Translations under genes and position numbers: made by a program
Source of the DNA: Megaustenia siamemsis
Lineage: Eukaryota > Mollusca > Gastropoda > Stylommatophora > Ariophantidae
Assembly: GCA_032433765.1 (NCBI GenBank)
Contig: JAVIAB010000047.1
Coordinates: 12,981,107-13,045,106, forward strand
Reading direction: 5' to 3'
Length of the DNA: 64,000 nucleotides
The notes under the pieces: generated by a model
Database searches by the model: none
Seen by the model: the letters and a program-made list of their open reading frames with translations, nothing else
What the model was told of the DNA's origin: nothing
Shown: one piece after another, positions 33,053 to 44,966 of the stretch
How positions within the stretch are numbered: the first letter of the stretch is position 1
Layout of the letters: each line of letters starts with the position of its first letter

Positions 33053-33171
33053 CCAATCACAGTGTGTGTAGAATACTGGTCTCTGTGAGTTCTAGATTTT
33101 GGTCTTCGCAAAACTTCAAAAGCACCACGAACACCAAGTCGCCTTCTTAATAAACTGCCTTGCATTGAATT
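33053..33171 (-). CDS. TPCN2: TPC2-like exon 9: start of the interdomain linker
   Basis: 119 bp, phase 0 in and phase 2 out (ATTGG|GTATGG). It encodes SMQGSLLRRRLGVRGAFEVL and then a basic, variable stretch. RRRLG-R-AFEVL is a TPC2 linker signature. The exon lies in a region where almost everything else is LINE debris. Confidence 0.9.
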
Positions 33172-33254
33172 CTGGAAAAAAAATTTAGAAAAAATATGAA
33201 CCAAGATAAAACAACTCTGTGGTATGAATAACATGATCACTGCCCTATGCAATT

Positions 33255-33402
33255 CTTCATCATTATCATGTACTGTACCAGTTGGCGTAGGCGATCATGT
33301 CCTTCCACAATCTTCTATCTACAGTGCATCATATCAGTTCTGTTGTTGACTGTTTTCCATGCCATGACACCAAGCTATCCAGTATTTTCTCTCTTGTCGT
33401 CT
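33255..33402 (-). mobile_element. RTE-like LINE family A, short 3' end
   Basis: It matches the 3' end at 17885 (gttggcgtaggcgatcatgt, cttccacaatcttctatcta). It lies about 80 bp above TPC exon 9. Confidence 0.75.
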
Positions 33403-33939
33403 GCAGGTATTAAATTGTGCTTTGTCATGATGTTCTAGGCAATATAAGAAGGTAGTTTGCCATTCCTTTTCTTCTTGGCAGTGACTGTACTAGTCGGAGA
33501 TCACAGCCATTGTCTCTATACATGAGATCCTCTGCCTGCCATCACGGAGTGGGAACCATAACCGACACTACTTGTCGGCTGCTCCCACAACACCATCCAC
33601 CACCTGCTCCAATGGCTTCACATAACCTGATAGGGGTACTAAAAGGGAGCTCCATCTTGCCCAAGGGTGTCTCGAAGACTAGTGGAGGAAGGAGATATCT
33701 TACTCTCCTTTGGTAGGGCAGAACTCTACCCCACTATCCGCTGCAATACTTCAACAAATAAAAAAACTGTATGTTCATGTTTTTGACATTTATAAAATAT
33801 TAAACAGGAACTCATTATTTTGGAGAAATTGTATTTCGGAAGACCTAAATGGATGAAAATGATGAAAACATTAAAGCTTAAAAAAGGCCTATTTTATGTT
33901 TTTTTTTATTTCTTTCAACTAACATTATTTTTTCTACTT
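33403..33939. other. Intronic stretch, possible unclassified repeat
   Basis: 33430-33730 is GC-richer than its surroundings and has no open frame that makes sense. It may be an uncharacterised SINE-like repeat; no second copy was recognised with confidence. Confidence 0.3.
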
Positions 33940-34160
33940 TAATTAATAAGTAATAATAAATAATTAATAAATAATAATAAATAATTAATAAATAATTAAT
34001 AAATAATTAATAAATAAATAATTAATAAATAATTAATAAATAATAAATAAATAATTAATAAATAATTAATAAATAATTAATAAATAATAATAAATAATTA
34101 ATAAATAATAATAAATAATTAATAAATAATTAATAAATAATTAATAAATAATAATAAATT
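33940..34160. repeat. AT-rich tandem repeat
   Basis: Irregular array of aataattaataaat-type units of 8 to 11 bp. Confidence 0.92.
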
Positions 34161-34279
34161 AATACACAGAGCAGAAAATGTAATGCTTTGAAATGTGGTG
34201 GATCTATAAGGAAAATGGGGAGAATTTGGAGGAAAGAAAAAAGACAAACAAGGAAGGTTTGAAATAGCTGAAAAGGAAA

Positions 34280-34545
34280 AAAAAATACTTATCTTAACAA
34301 TTTGGAAAAGACAAATGAAATTTTTGAACATATGAGGAGACATAATACCATTTTAAAAGTCATCTTGGAAGGGAAGGAACGAGGCAGAGGCAGACCAAGA
34401 CTTAAATTGATTGATAACATCAAAAGGTGGTTAGGTGAACCTATGACAACGTGCACCATCAACATAAGAGACAAAGTAAAATGGAGCTTCAGAGTAGCCT
34501 ACCTTTGAAGTGGAGATGGCACATAATGAATGAATGAAATATGTT
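34280..34545 (+). pseudogene. RTE-like LINE family B-type C-terminal tail
   Basis: The plus strand encodes FEHMRRHNTILKVILEGKER and then GRGRPRLKLIDNIKRWLG, the usual RTE C-terminus, and ends with a (ATGA)n tail. Confidence 0.7.
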
Positions 34546-34859
34546 TTTTCAATTATTTAAAATTATTATTATCTTCTTTTACTAATATTATTTTATTTCA
34601 TTTACACATTCCATACCTTCAACTGACAAAACGTGGCTGGAATTATCGGCCGAATTGAACCCAAAAGCCAGTTCTTTACATTTAAATTTATTGATGTTTC
34701 TGCAAATTATTTCCACTAAAGCCTAGCAATTCTCTTATTTAACCTCTTTTCTGACTTCTAGAACAAATTGTCCAAACAAAGCAAGTGTTTTAGATGATTT
34801 TCATTTACTTTCTCAATGTTATTGAACTCTTCATTATGACACCTTCATAACAATCACCA

Positions 34860-36540
34860 CCTCATCATCATCATTGAGTGCCGTCTCCGCAACGAAGGTT
34901 GGCTACCATGGAGCGCCATTTTGCTCTATCTCTTGCTTTGATGGTGCAGGTTGTCATCGGTTGATTTGTCCATCTTTTGATGTTACTCGTCCATGTTAAT
35001 CTTGGTCTGCCTCTGCCCCTTTTACCTTGTATTTCCCCTCCAGGATCACTTTCAGTAGGCTGTTGTGTCTTTTAACATGGCCTAAGAATCGCATTTGTCT
35101 TGTTCTAATTGTGTTCAGAAGTTCTCTTTTCATTTTTAGTTGTTTTAAGACTTTGTCGTTTGTTTTCTTTTCTTCCATCCAATTCTACCTATTCTTCTAT
35201 ATATCCACATTTCAAAGGCTTCAATTCTCTGTTCTGTTTTCTTGTCTAATGTCCATGTTTCAGCACCATATAGGAATATTGAGAAGATGTAACATTTTGC
35301 TATTCTTAGTTTTAGCTCTGGTGTTATTTGTTTTGATGTTAGTATGTCCTTCATGACATTAAAATTACTTTTTGCCATTCCTATTCTTTTGTTTATTTCA
35401 GTTGTACATTTTCCATCACTGGTTATAGTATGTCCAAGGTAGTTATAGTTCTGAACTGTCTCAAGGTCTATTCCTTCAATTTTGATATCCACTTGTGGGT
35501 TTTGAGTATTTTCTTTGTTTATGATCATAGTTTTAGTCTTTTTGATATTCATATCTAGTCCATATTTTTTGCTTGTCGTGTTTATTTCATTAAGTAATTG
35601 TTGTAGGTCTTTAGGATTTTCTGCTAGTAGTACAGTATCGTCAGCATATCTTAGGTTATTGATTATCTTTCCATTAATTTGTAGGCCTGGCATCTCTATG
35701 ATGTTTTTAAAGATTTGCTCAGTGTATAGATTGAACAAGCTTGGTGATAGGATGCATCCTTGTCTTACTCCTCTTTTTATATCAATGGGTGTAGAGAACT
35801 CTTTGTTATATTTTATTATTGCTGTTTGCTCCCAGTATAGATTGCATATTAGTCGTATATCCATGTCATCTAGATGTATCTCTTTTAGGCATTCTATAAG
35901 TTGTTTGTGGTGTACTCTATCAAAAGCTTTGGTGTAGTCTATGAAGCAGGCATATATTGGTTTGTTTACTTCTGTGTATTTTTCGATTAATGTTCTCATG
36001 CAGAATATGGCTTCTTTGTCCCGCTATTTTTCCTAAATCCAAATTGCTGCTCATCTAATTCAGTATTGATTTTATTCTGAATCCTTCCTTGTATAACTTT
36101 TAGCAAGATTTTTGTAACATGGCTCATTAGGCTTATTGTTCTAAAGTCACTGCATTCAACTGCACCATTCTTTTTAGGCAATGCAATGAAAGTTGATGTT
36201 TTTAGTTCATTTGGTATGTATCCTGTGTGGTATATGTCGTTGCATATGTCTGTAATCACTTCAATGCCAAAATCTTCAAGTGCCTGTATCATCTCTATCT
36301 GTATGCTTTCAGGTCCTGCTGCTTTTCCCCTTTTCATTGTTTTTATAGCTTTTTCCACCTCAGATTTTAAGATTTTATAGCCTGATGTACATTTTATAAC
36401 TGGTTTCTTGTCCCTTTGATCATGAAATAGTTCTGTTATATATTCCTGCCATCTATCTATGATATCCTTATTGTCTGTTAGCATTTTTCCTTTTTTGTCT
36501 GCAATGCATCCACCTTCTGTGGCTTTTTTATTTTATTAGT
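34860..36540 (-). pseudogene. RTE-like LINE family B with most of the reverse transcriptase
   Basis: Two minus-strand frames overlap at about 35997 with one frame change. The upstream one (36484-35996) has EKAIKTMKRGKAAGPESIQI, ALPKKNGAVECSDFRTISLM and EQQFGFRKNSGT. The downstream one (35999-35145) has [48 protein letters not shown] with the YADD catalytic site, NYLGHTITSDGKCTTEINKR and the C-terminal region. 3' sequence runs on to a (ATG)n-like tail near 34862. The endonuclease is missing. It is the best-preserved reverse transcriptase in the window, inactive through truncation and the frame change. Confidence 0.87.
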
Positions 36541-36675
36541 AATAATAATAAAAATCACCACTAAAAATACAAAATTACCAACTCAAAATACAAAATTACC
36601 AACTCAAAATACAAATTCTTGAAATTTGACTGTTCGCCGCGGGGAAACATTCCCTCTCTCCCTATAGCTTCCTGA

Positions 36676-36832
36676 GAGCCGCGATAGCTCAGTGGTTAGT
36701 AAACTGGACTACAAAGGACAAGGGGTAGGGATCGATCCCAACCGACGGCTTCCGGGTTCACTCAGCCTTAAATGGGTACCGGATTTTTTTCTGGGAAAGT
36801 GAAGCCGCACGGGTGTAATACCGACCACATTA
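36676..36832 (+). mobile_element. tRNA-headed SINE, family alpha, 3'-truncated
   Basis: Head and first half of the body, ending at accgaccacatta where family C LINE sequence starts abruptly. Confidence 0.85.
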
Positions 36833-37410
36833 GGAGCCGATTCCTGCTACTCTTGCCTCTCTCATCAATGTTCTTCTCAGTGTCTCTCTGGGTCTTCCTC
36901 TTTTTCTCTTACCTGTTGTTTCCCACATGAGGGCTTGCTTTGCTATTCAGTTATCTCTTCTCATCACATGTTCAACATATGATCATCGTCTTTTCTTGAT
37001 TACTGAAGATATTAGTGGTTGATTGGTGATTTCTCTAATTTCCTCGTTTGTTTTGAATTCGTTCCACGCTATACCAAGTATTTTCTTAGACATTTCTGTT
37101 TGAATGTGTTCAACTTTGTTTCTATATCTCTTGTTGTTTTCCAGCTTTCACACGCTTACGTAAGGGTTGATAGTACATTTGATTTGAATAGTCTAAGTTT
37201 TGTGTTTGTGCTGATGAGTTTTGATTTCCACAACTTTTCAAGGCTTCTGAAAGACACTGCTTCTTTAGCTATTCTGATTCTAATTTCTTTGCTTGTATCC
37301 CCTTCTCGATCAATGTGACTTCCAAGATAGATAAAGTGATCGATCTCTTCCACTGGTTTGTTTTCCATGTATATTTTGTCGTCTGTTGGAATTAAGATTT
37401 TCATGACTTT
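36833..37410 (-). pseudogene. RTE-like LINE family C fragment
   Basis: The minus strand encodes IYMENKPVEEIDHFIYLGSH, SFRSLEKLWKSKLISTNTKL and the C-terminal region, close to 19980-20540 in the other orientation. Both ends are truncated. Confidence 0.82.
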
Positions 37411-37682
37411 ACGATGTCATGTTGTCACTTTTCGTGTCAATAAATAGAGCCGTAAAATGCAGCTTCAGGTACAGAATGTGTTGAACAGCGCCATAATCTT
37501 TTCTTAAAACGTTTTTGACATTTTGTTTTTTTTCAATGGATTCACCATTAGTGAACACATCATACCATTTCAGTGGTTCTCTCAAGTATAAGCAATAATT
37601 CATTTATTTTCCTGACTGTCATTTTGGTTGTACTTTATGTTTCTGATCACATAACAGAACTACTAACAGTTCTAGGACCTAC

Positions 37683-37747
37683 CAGAAAATATCCCCTGAA
37701 CTGGTTGTAGATGACAGCAAGTAGCATATTCATAAAGCAGTACAAAC
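37683..37747 (-). CDS. TPCN2: TPC2-like exon 8: end of S6
   Basis: 65 bp, phase 1 in and phase 0 out (TTTCTG|GTAGGT). It encodes LYCFMNMLLAVIYNQFRGYF. The FRGY arginine corresponds to the S6 arginine that binds PI(3,5)P2 in vertebrate TPC2, by my memory of the published structure. Confidence 0.87.
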
Positions 37748-37764
37748 CTGAAATTAAAAGGTAC

Positions 37765-38064
37765 ATAACTATTTCAGTACAGAAGGTTTTATCAATTTAT
37801 AAGCGGTTGACATTTCGGAGACAAAATTTGTCATGGTTTTAAATATCAATCTACATATTTATATTTATCTAACACATAACATATTATATTTGAAGTTTTA
37901 GATAATTAACAAGGAATTAGATTTCACCAATACCAAGGTGATACAAGACATATAAAAAGAATATGGTATGATGACAGTTTACAGTAATCAAATTGAGAAA
38001 GACGTACTGTGCGGCTAAATGTATGTGGCCGAAATGCTGCGCCAAAACATATGGAAAGAGTTAA
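37765..38064 (+). mobile_element. TTAA-flanked MITE family B, uninterrupted copy
   Basis: About 300 bp from ataactatttcagtacagaa to atatggaaagagttaa. It aligns with 13290-13843 minus the LINE. The right TTAA is kept; the left is mutated (ATAA). It starts 18 bp above TPC exon 8. Confidence 0.7.
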
Positions 38065-38144
38065 AGTAGCACATAATTTGTGTACAAGCACAAACACTTA
38101 ATTCATTCAATGTTGAATTGAAATACCCACTTTTAACATTGTAA

Positions 38145-38376
38145 AAAAAAAAAAAAAAAGAAGTAAAGTACCCCCGTCACGCCAAGTGGCGTACAGGGAA
38201 TATGGTGATAGTGACCATATATTTGTACAGACCTTCAGCACATGATTTTTGGGGTAATGTGGTCGGTATTACGCCCATGCCGCTTTACTTTCCCAGAAAA
38301 TATCCGGTACCCATTTAAGGCTGGGTGAACCCGGAAGCCGTCGGTTGGAATCGAACTCTACCTCTTGTCCTTTGTA
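38145..38376 (-). mobile_element. tRNA-headed SINE, family alpha, 5'-truncated
   Basis: Body and poly-A end, cut inside the tRNA head. Flanked by cttttaacattgtaa (38130-38144) and cttttatcattgtaa (38377-38391), a 15-bp duplication with one mismatch. Confidence 0.87.
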
Positions 38377-38720
38377 CTTTTATCATTGTAAGTGAATTAA
38401 ATTATCATCTTGATAAACTTTGTATCACTATAAATATTGATATTTCTGTCTGTCTGTCTTCCTGAAAGCCATTGGAACACCAAAATAATGAGATGCTCAA
38501 AATCATTTTCCATCCTTCCTGGCTATGTACCAGAGCTTGGGGCTTGTTCAAATTGTTCCCTATTAAACCTTTCATATCATTAATCAATTTTCTCAATGTA
38601 ATTTAGAAAGCACCAGTAATCAAGAATGATGATGCACAACAAAATATCGTCCAGTGAGATAAATTACAAGATAATATAAGCCTGTAAAAAGCCACAGGTT
38701 GCAAGATAATTAACAAGGTA

Positions 38721-40795
38721 TTGAGTTATTGAGTTATTTGCGGGTCATCATCATTGCACTCCGAACATGTCCATAGGTGCTCAGATCCCTCCTCAGCAAT
38801 TCCCTCAGTGTCCAGCGACTGACGACTCCAGTTCTATGTTGGTTGATAAGTCTTCTTACACAGCCACCAAGTTTCTCATTTCTGGCCGTGCCCATCTTAA
38901 CTCCCATTTCCATCATCCGAAGAAGTGACGTTGATCTGTGTTTGTCGAAGTCCTGTGCTCTTCCAACATCTCAAAGGGCATTGATGATGTCCGCCTGATC
39001 CATCGGTTGCCCATCCTCAACGACAGCGCAGCTAGCCAACCTGTCTGCTCTCTCATTTCCCCGTACTCCCGCATGTCCAGGGACATAGACAAAGGTGACC
39101 TTACGTATTTTGGATTTCTGCAACGACTCTACCCATTGCATGCGTACAAAGCCCGCCTCCACTTTTTTTATCATGCTCATCGAATCACTCAGTATACATG
39201 CGTGGATGTAGTCTTGTGACTCTAACCATTTGAATGCCTTGGTCACTGCCATCACCTCAATTGTCATGCTACTCGTGGTCATGGCGTATGCACCACTGTC
39301 TTCCTTGCTATTCTGCCTGCCGAACGTGCTGTAAATGCCCATGCACTTCTTTCGTGTCGTCTTACAGATCCGTCTGTATAGATGACTGCATCTTTCTCAT
39401 CGGTGTTATCGCAGATGAGACCGTTGACCTCAACATTAACCATGACCGGGTTCTGTTCCCTACTTTTCCTGTCGAGTGTGACAATACATGAGAAAGTCCC
39501 TTGAATGACGTAGGCACCGGTATCCACTCCTCACCAACGCTGATATGGTAAGCCCACAGACCTGTTTGATGACATCTTCTGCCCGGCTCACCCATGATTT
39601 GCCTCTTTTTAGCCTGGTACCTTTCTCTGTGTTGAGCACGTGGTGCAATGGATGCTCTGTATCTGTACTAATCTTCAGGTATGCTCGTGCTCTCCAGATC
39701 TTGATTCTGTCATCCATGGTTGGAAAGTCAAGAAGATACCTCATTGCTACACAGGGAGTGTCCCTCGTACATCCCAGGATAATGCGCATGGCTTCATTTT
39801 GTATTTTCTCCAGCCTATCAATTTGAGTCGTACTGACAGTAAGAATGGCCAGGGCATACTCGATTGGTGCGAGGACTAATCCCTGGAACAGAAGAATAAG
39901 TAGCCTCTGCTCAATGTTGGCAGCTGCCATGACCTTGAAGGCGGCTAATCCTTTGCGGGATTTTGTTATCACATGGTCCACGTGGTCCCGAAAACACAGG
40001 CTGCGATCAACTTAACTCCGAGGTATGTCATCAACTTGTCCCTGGTCACCTCATCAGCTCCCATTCGTACTACCGTGTGGTCGTATTAACGATATGATTG
40101 TTAAGGGAGAACAATGAAACTGATGCTTTATTAGGATTAACCAAGGCACCTGAAACCCCACACCAGGAAGAAATGCGATCGAGTTCGTCTTGCATTGTGG
40201 AGGCGATTCCCCGTCTGTCTCTTCCCTGTCGATATACCAGAATATCATCAGCAAAAGTCATAGTTCTTCCCCTCCCATCCAGCTGTTGGGCCGTGATCGT
40301 TATTGTGTACACGTTAAATAGAACTGGTGACAATGGTGAGCCTTGTGTCAGCCCAGGACAAATGGATGTTGGCTCGGAAGACCAACTTCCACATCTGAGT
40401 ATCACCTTCCTCTGAAACAGTGCCGCGGCGATCCATCTAATGAGGAAGGGGTTCACCGCCAGTTTGAGAAGCATATGCATGAGATATTCAAATGGTACCC
40501 TGTTGTATGCATCCTCCAGATCTATAGCAGCAGCACATGTCTCCTCTCGTCTGTGGAAGCCTTCGAAGACGTCATAGGCAAATACTGCCGCATTGAGCCA
40601 TGTCTCTTTGTTATATCTATAACCTCTGAGTGTGGATGGGAATACGCGTTCTGTTCAAGGCGACAGGTGAGGACACGGGCAACTATTTTCTCCAGCAGCT
40701 TGCCCGCAGTGTTCTGCATTGTGATGATTTTGTAGGCACTGATCTGAGAATGGTCCTTGTTTGGCTTCGGTAGCGGTAGTAAGTAGCTGTGTAAC
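38721..40795 (-). pseudogene. Family N reverse transcriptase and RNase H (uninverted half)
   Basis: Frames broken by small indels give LLPLPKPNKDHSQISAYKII, CPGLTQGSPLSPVLFNVYTI, MTFADDILVYRQGRD (FADD catalytic site), ISSWCGVSGALVNPNKASVS, AAFKVMAAANIEQRLLILLF, then RNase H with YTDGSVRRHE, IEVMAVTKAF, LSDSMSMIKK and NERADRLASCAV. RNase H after the reverse transcriptase is typical of the I and R1 clades. Confidence 0.87.
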
Positions 40796-41864
40796 AATAT
40801 GGTAGCAGCTGAGGTTGATATGTCTGTGTGGAACAATGCAGAATTACAGGTACATGCGGTTAGGGTGCAGACCCCAGTTCATTTCGTGATTGTTAATGTG
40901 TATGCCTGTAATGGGAAGGTGAACACACAACAATGGCAGAATCTCTTCGAATTCGATGAAGAGAATGTCATTTCTGCGGAGACTTTAATGCTAGAGGAAA
41001 CCAGAGGGGTAACGTCATAACCAACAAGCAGGGAGAAGACCTAGAGAACGCACTGGTATCGGCCGATTTAGTGTGCTTGAATGATGGAAGGGCAACAAGA
41101 ATGGCCACTCGAACAGGGGACTCTGATAGTGTCATAGACCTGGCACTGGTGTCTTCCACCTTCGCACCGGTTTGCAGGTGGAATGCACTGGGGTTCCACG
41201 GAAGTGATCACTATCCATGTGTCCTCCTAATTGAGAAAGGCGGAAATAAAAGCCAGAGAAGAAAGCTCCACACATTCAACTACGAGAAAACAGACCAGGA
41301 CGTCATTAGCAAAATCAGACATAGGAAACAGAGCGCCCCTCGTAGGAGGCAGGAGAGATGGACACAGCCACCCTGGTGGAATGTAGATGTCGAGGAAGCT
41401 TGGCGGAGCAAGAGACAAACGGTCAAGACATGGCAGAAAGCCAGAAGGTATGGTAGAACACAACCTGAGCTCTTGAAGCGTCTGAAAGTAGAGGTCGACC
41501 AAAAAATGATGCACTTTAAACTATGCGCTAAGCAGGCTAAGGATGCCAAATGGGATGACTTCTGTAAAAAAGTGTGCTCAGAAAAATCGCTCGCCACATT
41601 CTGGCGCCTTCATCAGTGCATGAATGGCACACCACGACACAGAGGTATACCAGACTTTCAGAGCACAGGCCACATATGGCACAAATCTGATGAGAGCAAA
41701 GGGAAGGCCCTGCTTGCCCGCTACATTGAGCAGACGGACCAAAGAAATGAGGCTGTAAGAATGAGGATACGGGGATCTTTGTCAAATTTGTGTAAGGATG
41801 TAGGGCTGGAAGAAGATCTCACAATCACAACCGATACCATTCGCACGACACTTAAAAGGTCACA
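40796..41864 (+). pseudogene. Family N endonuclease C-terminus and linker (inverted half)
   Basis: Plus-strand frames: ELQVHAVRVQTP and FVIVNVYACNGKVN near 40850-40920, then a long frame 41071-41864 with SVIDLALVSST and WNALGFHGSDHYPCVLLIEK; the SDHYP histidine is the last catalytic residue of AP endonucleases. Next comes a basic linker (PPWWNVDVEEAWRSKRQTVK, FWRLHQCMNGTPRH). The frame stops by chance 16 bp beyond the element. Confidence 0.87.
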
Positions 41865-41890
41865 TAACAAGGTAATATAAGCTGATGAAG

Positions 41891-42141
41891 GGGAGCCGCG
41901 ATAGCTCAGTGGTTAGCGAAATGGACTATAAAGGACAAGAGGTAGGGTTCGATCCCAACCGACGGCTTCCAATTCACCCATCCTTTAATGGGTACCGGAT
42001 TTTTTTCTGGGAAAGTAAAGCGGCATGGGCATGATACCGACCACATTACCCCAAAAATCATGGTCTGTAAAATTTATGGTCACTAACACCATATTCCTTA
42101 TATGCCACTTGGCGTGATGGGGGCACCTTACTTTTTTTTTT
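41891..42141 (+). mobile_element. tRNA-headed SINE, family alpha, copy near TPC exon 7
   Basis: Full copy: gagccgcgatagctcagtgg, B box gggttcgatccc, body, T-run end. Flanked by tataagctgatgaag (41876-41890) and tataagcttatgaag (42142-42156). It starts 16 bp past the twin-primed LINE's target duplication. Confidence 0.9.
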
Positions 42142-42202
42142 TATAAGCTTATGAAGAGCCATATGTGAAAAAAATTAAATCTTACTGTATGTGATGACTC
42201 AC

Positions 42203-42268
42203 CAATGATCAAATAAGCAATAAAAAATATTGCTGCGAATCGGTTTCGACTGTAGGCGGACATTGTCA
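42203..42268 (-). CDS. TPCN2: TPC2-like exon 7: after filter I, start of S6
   Basis: 66 bp, phase 1 in and phase 1 out (ATTG|GTGAGT). It encodes TMSAYSRNRFAAIFFIAYLI, matching the AYS-NR-A-FFI pattern that follows the first filter in two-pore channels. Confidence 0.87.
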
Positions 42269-42547
42269 CTGAAATGAAAAAAAAATTTGTTATAATGAGG
42301 CAACATTAATTGCTGTTTTTGCATCAATACTTATTCAACTTCTGTGCATAATAAACTGCAAAATTATTGCCTGTTAAGAGTTTAGAGCATAGTTGGACTT
42401 TAAAAATGGTCAAAAAGTGATCCAAGAATCTTACGCTAATGGATGCATATTAATTAAAATCAACTTTTGGAATGATATCTTTGCTAAACCTGTTGATTAT
42501 GATATGTGATTAGAGATTAATTTTAAAAATTCCGTCTCTTAAGAGAA

Positions 42548-42790
42548 ATCTTGGTGATCGAGTGATTAGCATGTCTGCTACTGATCAGTAGAGCCTGGGC
42601 TCAATTCTAAGTGGCAAATTTGTTCGGACCATCAAGCCTCTAAAAATGGGTACCAGAGATTTTTCTTGCTTGGAGCAAACAAAATGAGCAGGTGCAGGAA
42701 TTGCTCATGTTTACAAATAGGTCTTGTACCATCTCACTAGAATTGTCATGTGATTCTCTTCGAAAAAAATAAAAGAAGGATAACCAAAGA
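42548..42790 (+). mobile_element. tRNA-headed SINE, family delta
   Basis: The head ttggtgatcgagtgattagc acts as A box and cctgggctcaattctaa as B box; the body follows with atgggtaccagagattttt. No second copy was seen. Confidence 0.55.
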
Positions 42791-42947
42791 CTACATGGCA
42801 ATGAATGTAGAAATACAAGCAAAAGGAATGAGTTAACTTAAAAACAACAGAAAGAAAAAATAATTTTACTGCCTTCACCTTCTACTTCTTAGAATTCACC
42901 CTAAGGGGAGGGGGGGGGATGTGTTTTTTTTCCCACTAATTTTATGG

Positions 42948-44966
42948 CACAGCTGCAATATCTATGCTCTTTGAACTGACACATCTAACTTCAGAATGGG
43001 CACATGTGCTTAACAATTTTGCCAGGGCAGTGGCCATTCTGTTCCTACTCTTTTCAACTTTTAACTGTCAAGGGTTCTTTAACATGCACAGAATGCACAC
43101 CAGACCTCCTGTTTTTCACCGTGAGGGTTAGACATCAGATCTCACTACCAGAGAGGGTTAGACATCAGATCTCACTACCAGAGAGGGTTAGACATCAGAT
43201 CTCACTACCAGAGAGGGTTAGACATCAGATCTCACTACCAGAGAGGGTTAGACATCAGATCTCACTACCAGAGAGGGTTAGACATCAGATCTCACTACCA
43301 GAGAGGGTTAGACATCAGATCTCACTACCAGAGAGGGTTAGACATCAGATCTCACTACCAGAGAGGGTTAGACATCAGATCTCACTACCCAGAGAGGGCT
43401 AGACATCAGATCTCACTACTAGAGAGGGCTAGACATCAGATCTCACTACTAGAGAGGGTTAGACATCAGATCTCACTACCAAGAGAGGGCTAGACATCAG
43501 ATCTCACTACCCAGAGAGGGCTAGGCATTGGATCTCACACTACCAGAGAGGGCTAGACATCAGATCTCACTACCCAGAGAGGGCTAGGCATCAGATTTCA
43601 CTACCAGAGAGGGCTAGACATCAGATCTCACTACCCAGAGAGGGCTAGGCTTTGGATTTCACACTACCAGAGAGGGCTAGACATCAGATCTCACTACCCA
43701 GAGAGGGTTAGACATCAGATCTCACTACCAGAGAGGGCTAGACATCAGATCTCACTACCCAGAGAGGGCTAGGCATTGGATCTCACACTACCAGAGAGGG
43801 CTAGACATCAGATCTCACTACTAGACATCAGAGGGTTCAGACTATCAGATCTCACTACCCAGAGAGGGCTAGACATCAGATCTCACTACCCAGAGAGGGC
43901 ATCAGATCTCACTACCAGAGAGGGCTATTGAGAGGGCTAGGCATCTCACACTACCAGAGAGGGCTAGACATCAGATCTCACTACCCAGAGAGGGTTAGAC
44001 ATCAGATCTCACTACCAGAGAGGGCTAGACATCAGATCTCACTACCCAGAGAGGGCTAGGCATTGGATCTCACACTACCAGAGAGGGCTAGACATCAGAT
44101 CTCACTACCCAGAGAGGGCTAGACATCAGATCTCACTACCAGAGAGGGCTAGACATCAGATCTCACTACCAGAGAGGGCTAGACATCAGATCTCACTACC
44201 AGAGAGGGCTAGGCATTGGATCTCACACTACCAGAGAGGGCTAGACATCAGATCTCACTACCCAGAGAGGGCTAGACATCAGATCTCACTACCAGAGAGG
44301 GCTAGACATCAGATCTCACTACCAGAGAGGGCTAGACATCAGATCTCACTACCCAGAGAGGGCTAGACATCAGATCTCACTACCAGAGAGGGCTAGACAT
44401 CAGATCTCACTACCAGAGAGGGCTAGACATCAGATCTCACTACCCAGAGAGGGCTAGACATCAGATCTCACTACCCAGAGAGGGCTAGACATCAGATCTC
44501 ACTACCAGAGAGGGCTAGACATCAGATCTCACTACCAGAGAGGGCTAGGCATTGGATCTCACACTACAGAGAGGGCTAGACATCAGATCTCACTACCAGA
44601 GAGGGCTAGACATCAGATCTCACTACCAGAGAGGGCTAGACATCAAATCTCACTACCTGAGAGGGCTAGACATCAGATCTCACTACCAGAGAGGGCTAGA
44701 CATTAGATCTCACTACCCAGAGAGAGCTAGACTTTAGATCTCACTACCCAGAGAGTGCTAGACATTGGATCTCACTACCAAAAGAGGGCTATGCATTGGA
44801 TCTCACTACCCAGAAATCAGGGAGGGTAAAGTCATGAAGAGACTATGGATTCAAAAAGTAAAACTGTCACCATCTGTAGTGAGATTCAAACCTGGGACCT
44901 TTCTGTGGAGATGCCACTGTCTTATCTTTAGACTACCCAGACCTCCAACTGTCATCTATTTCAAAT
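42948..44966 (-). mobile_element. SINE family gamma expanded by an internal minisatellite, locus 1
   Basis: The right flank (44870-44960) is the complement of a tRNA-like head with B box caggtttgaatctc. The left flank (42948-43125) matches the tail of the compact family member at 62462-62830 (gaacatt, ttaactgt, ggccac blocks). The array at 43126-44813 lies between them. TPC exon 7 is about 700 bp away. Confidence 0.7.
43126..44813. repeat. 30/31-bp satellite array, about 55 copies
   Basis: The unit is gttagacatcagatctcact followed by acc(c)agagag. Early copies are 30 bp and identical; later ones vary between 30 and 31 bp, with variants containing gcattggatctcacac. The 30-bp period makes a false frame repeating VRHQISLPER. 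Confidence 0.97.

Larger units (their letters stand above)
38721..41864 (-). mobile_element. I/Jockey-like LINE (family N) with a 5' inversion (twin priming)
   Basis: 3.1 kb bounded by the perfect 10-bp duplication taacaaggta (38711-38720 and 41865-41874). The part up to about 40795 is minus-strand: reverse transcriptase, then RNase H, then 3' tail. The part from about 40796 is plus-strand: endonuclease and linker. The 5' half is therefore inverted against the 3' half, with a deletion at the junction, as expected from twin priming. Related copies lie at 30105-31250 and 16590-16905. Confidence 0.88.

Noticed and set aside
43004..43402. 132-codon frame repeating VRHQISLPER
   Set aside because: Product of the 30-bp satellite.
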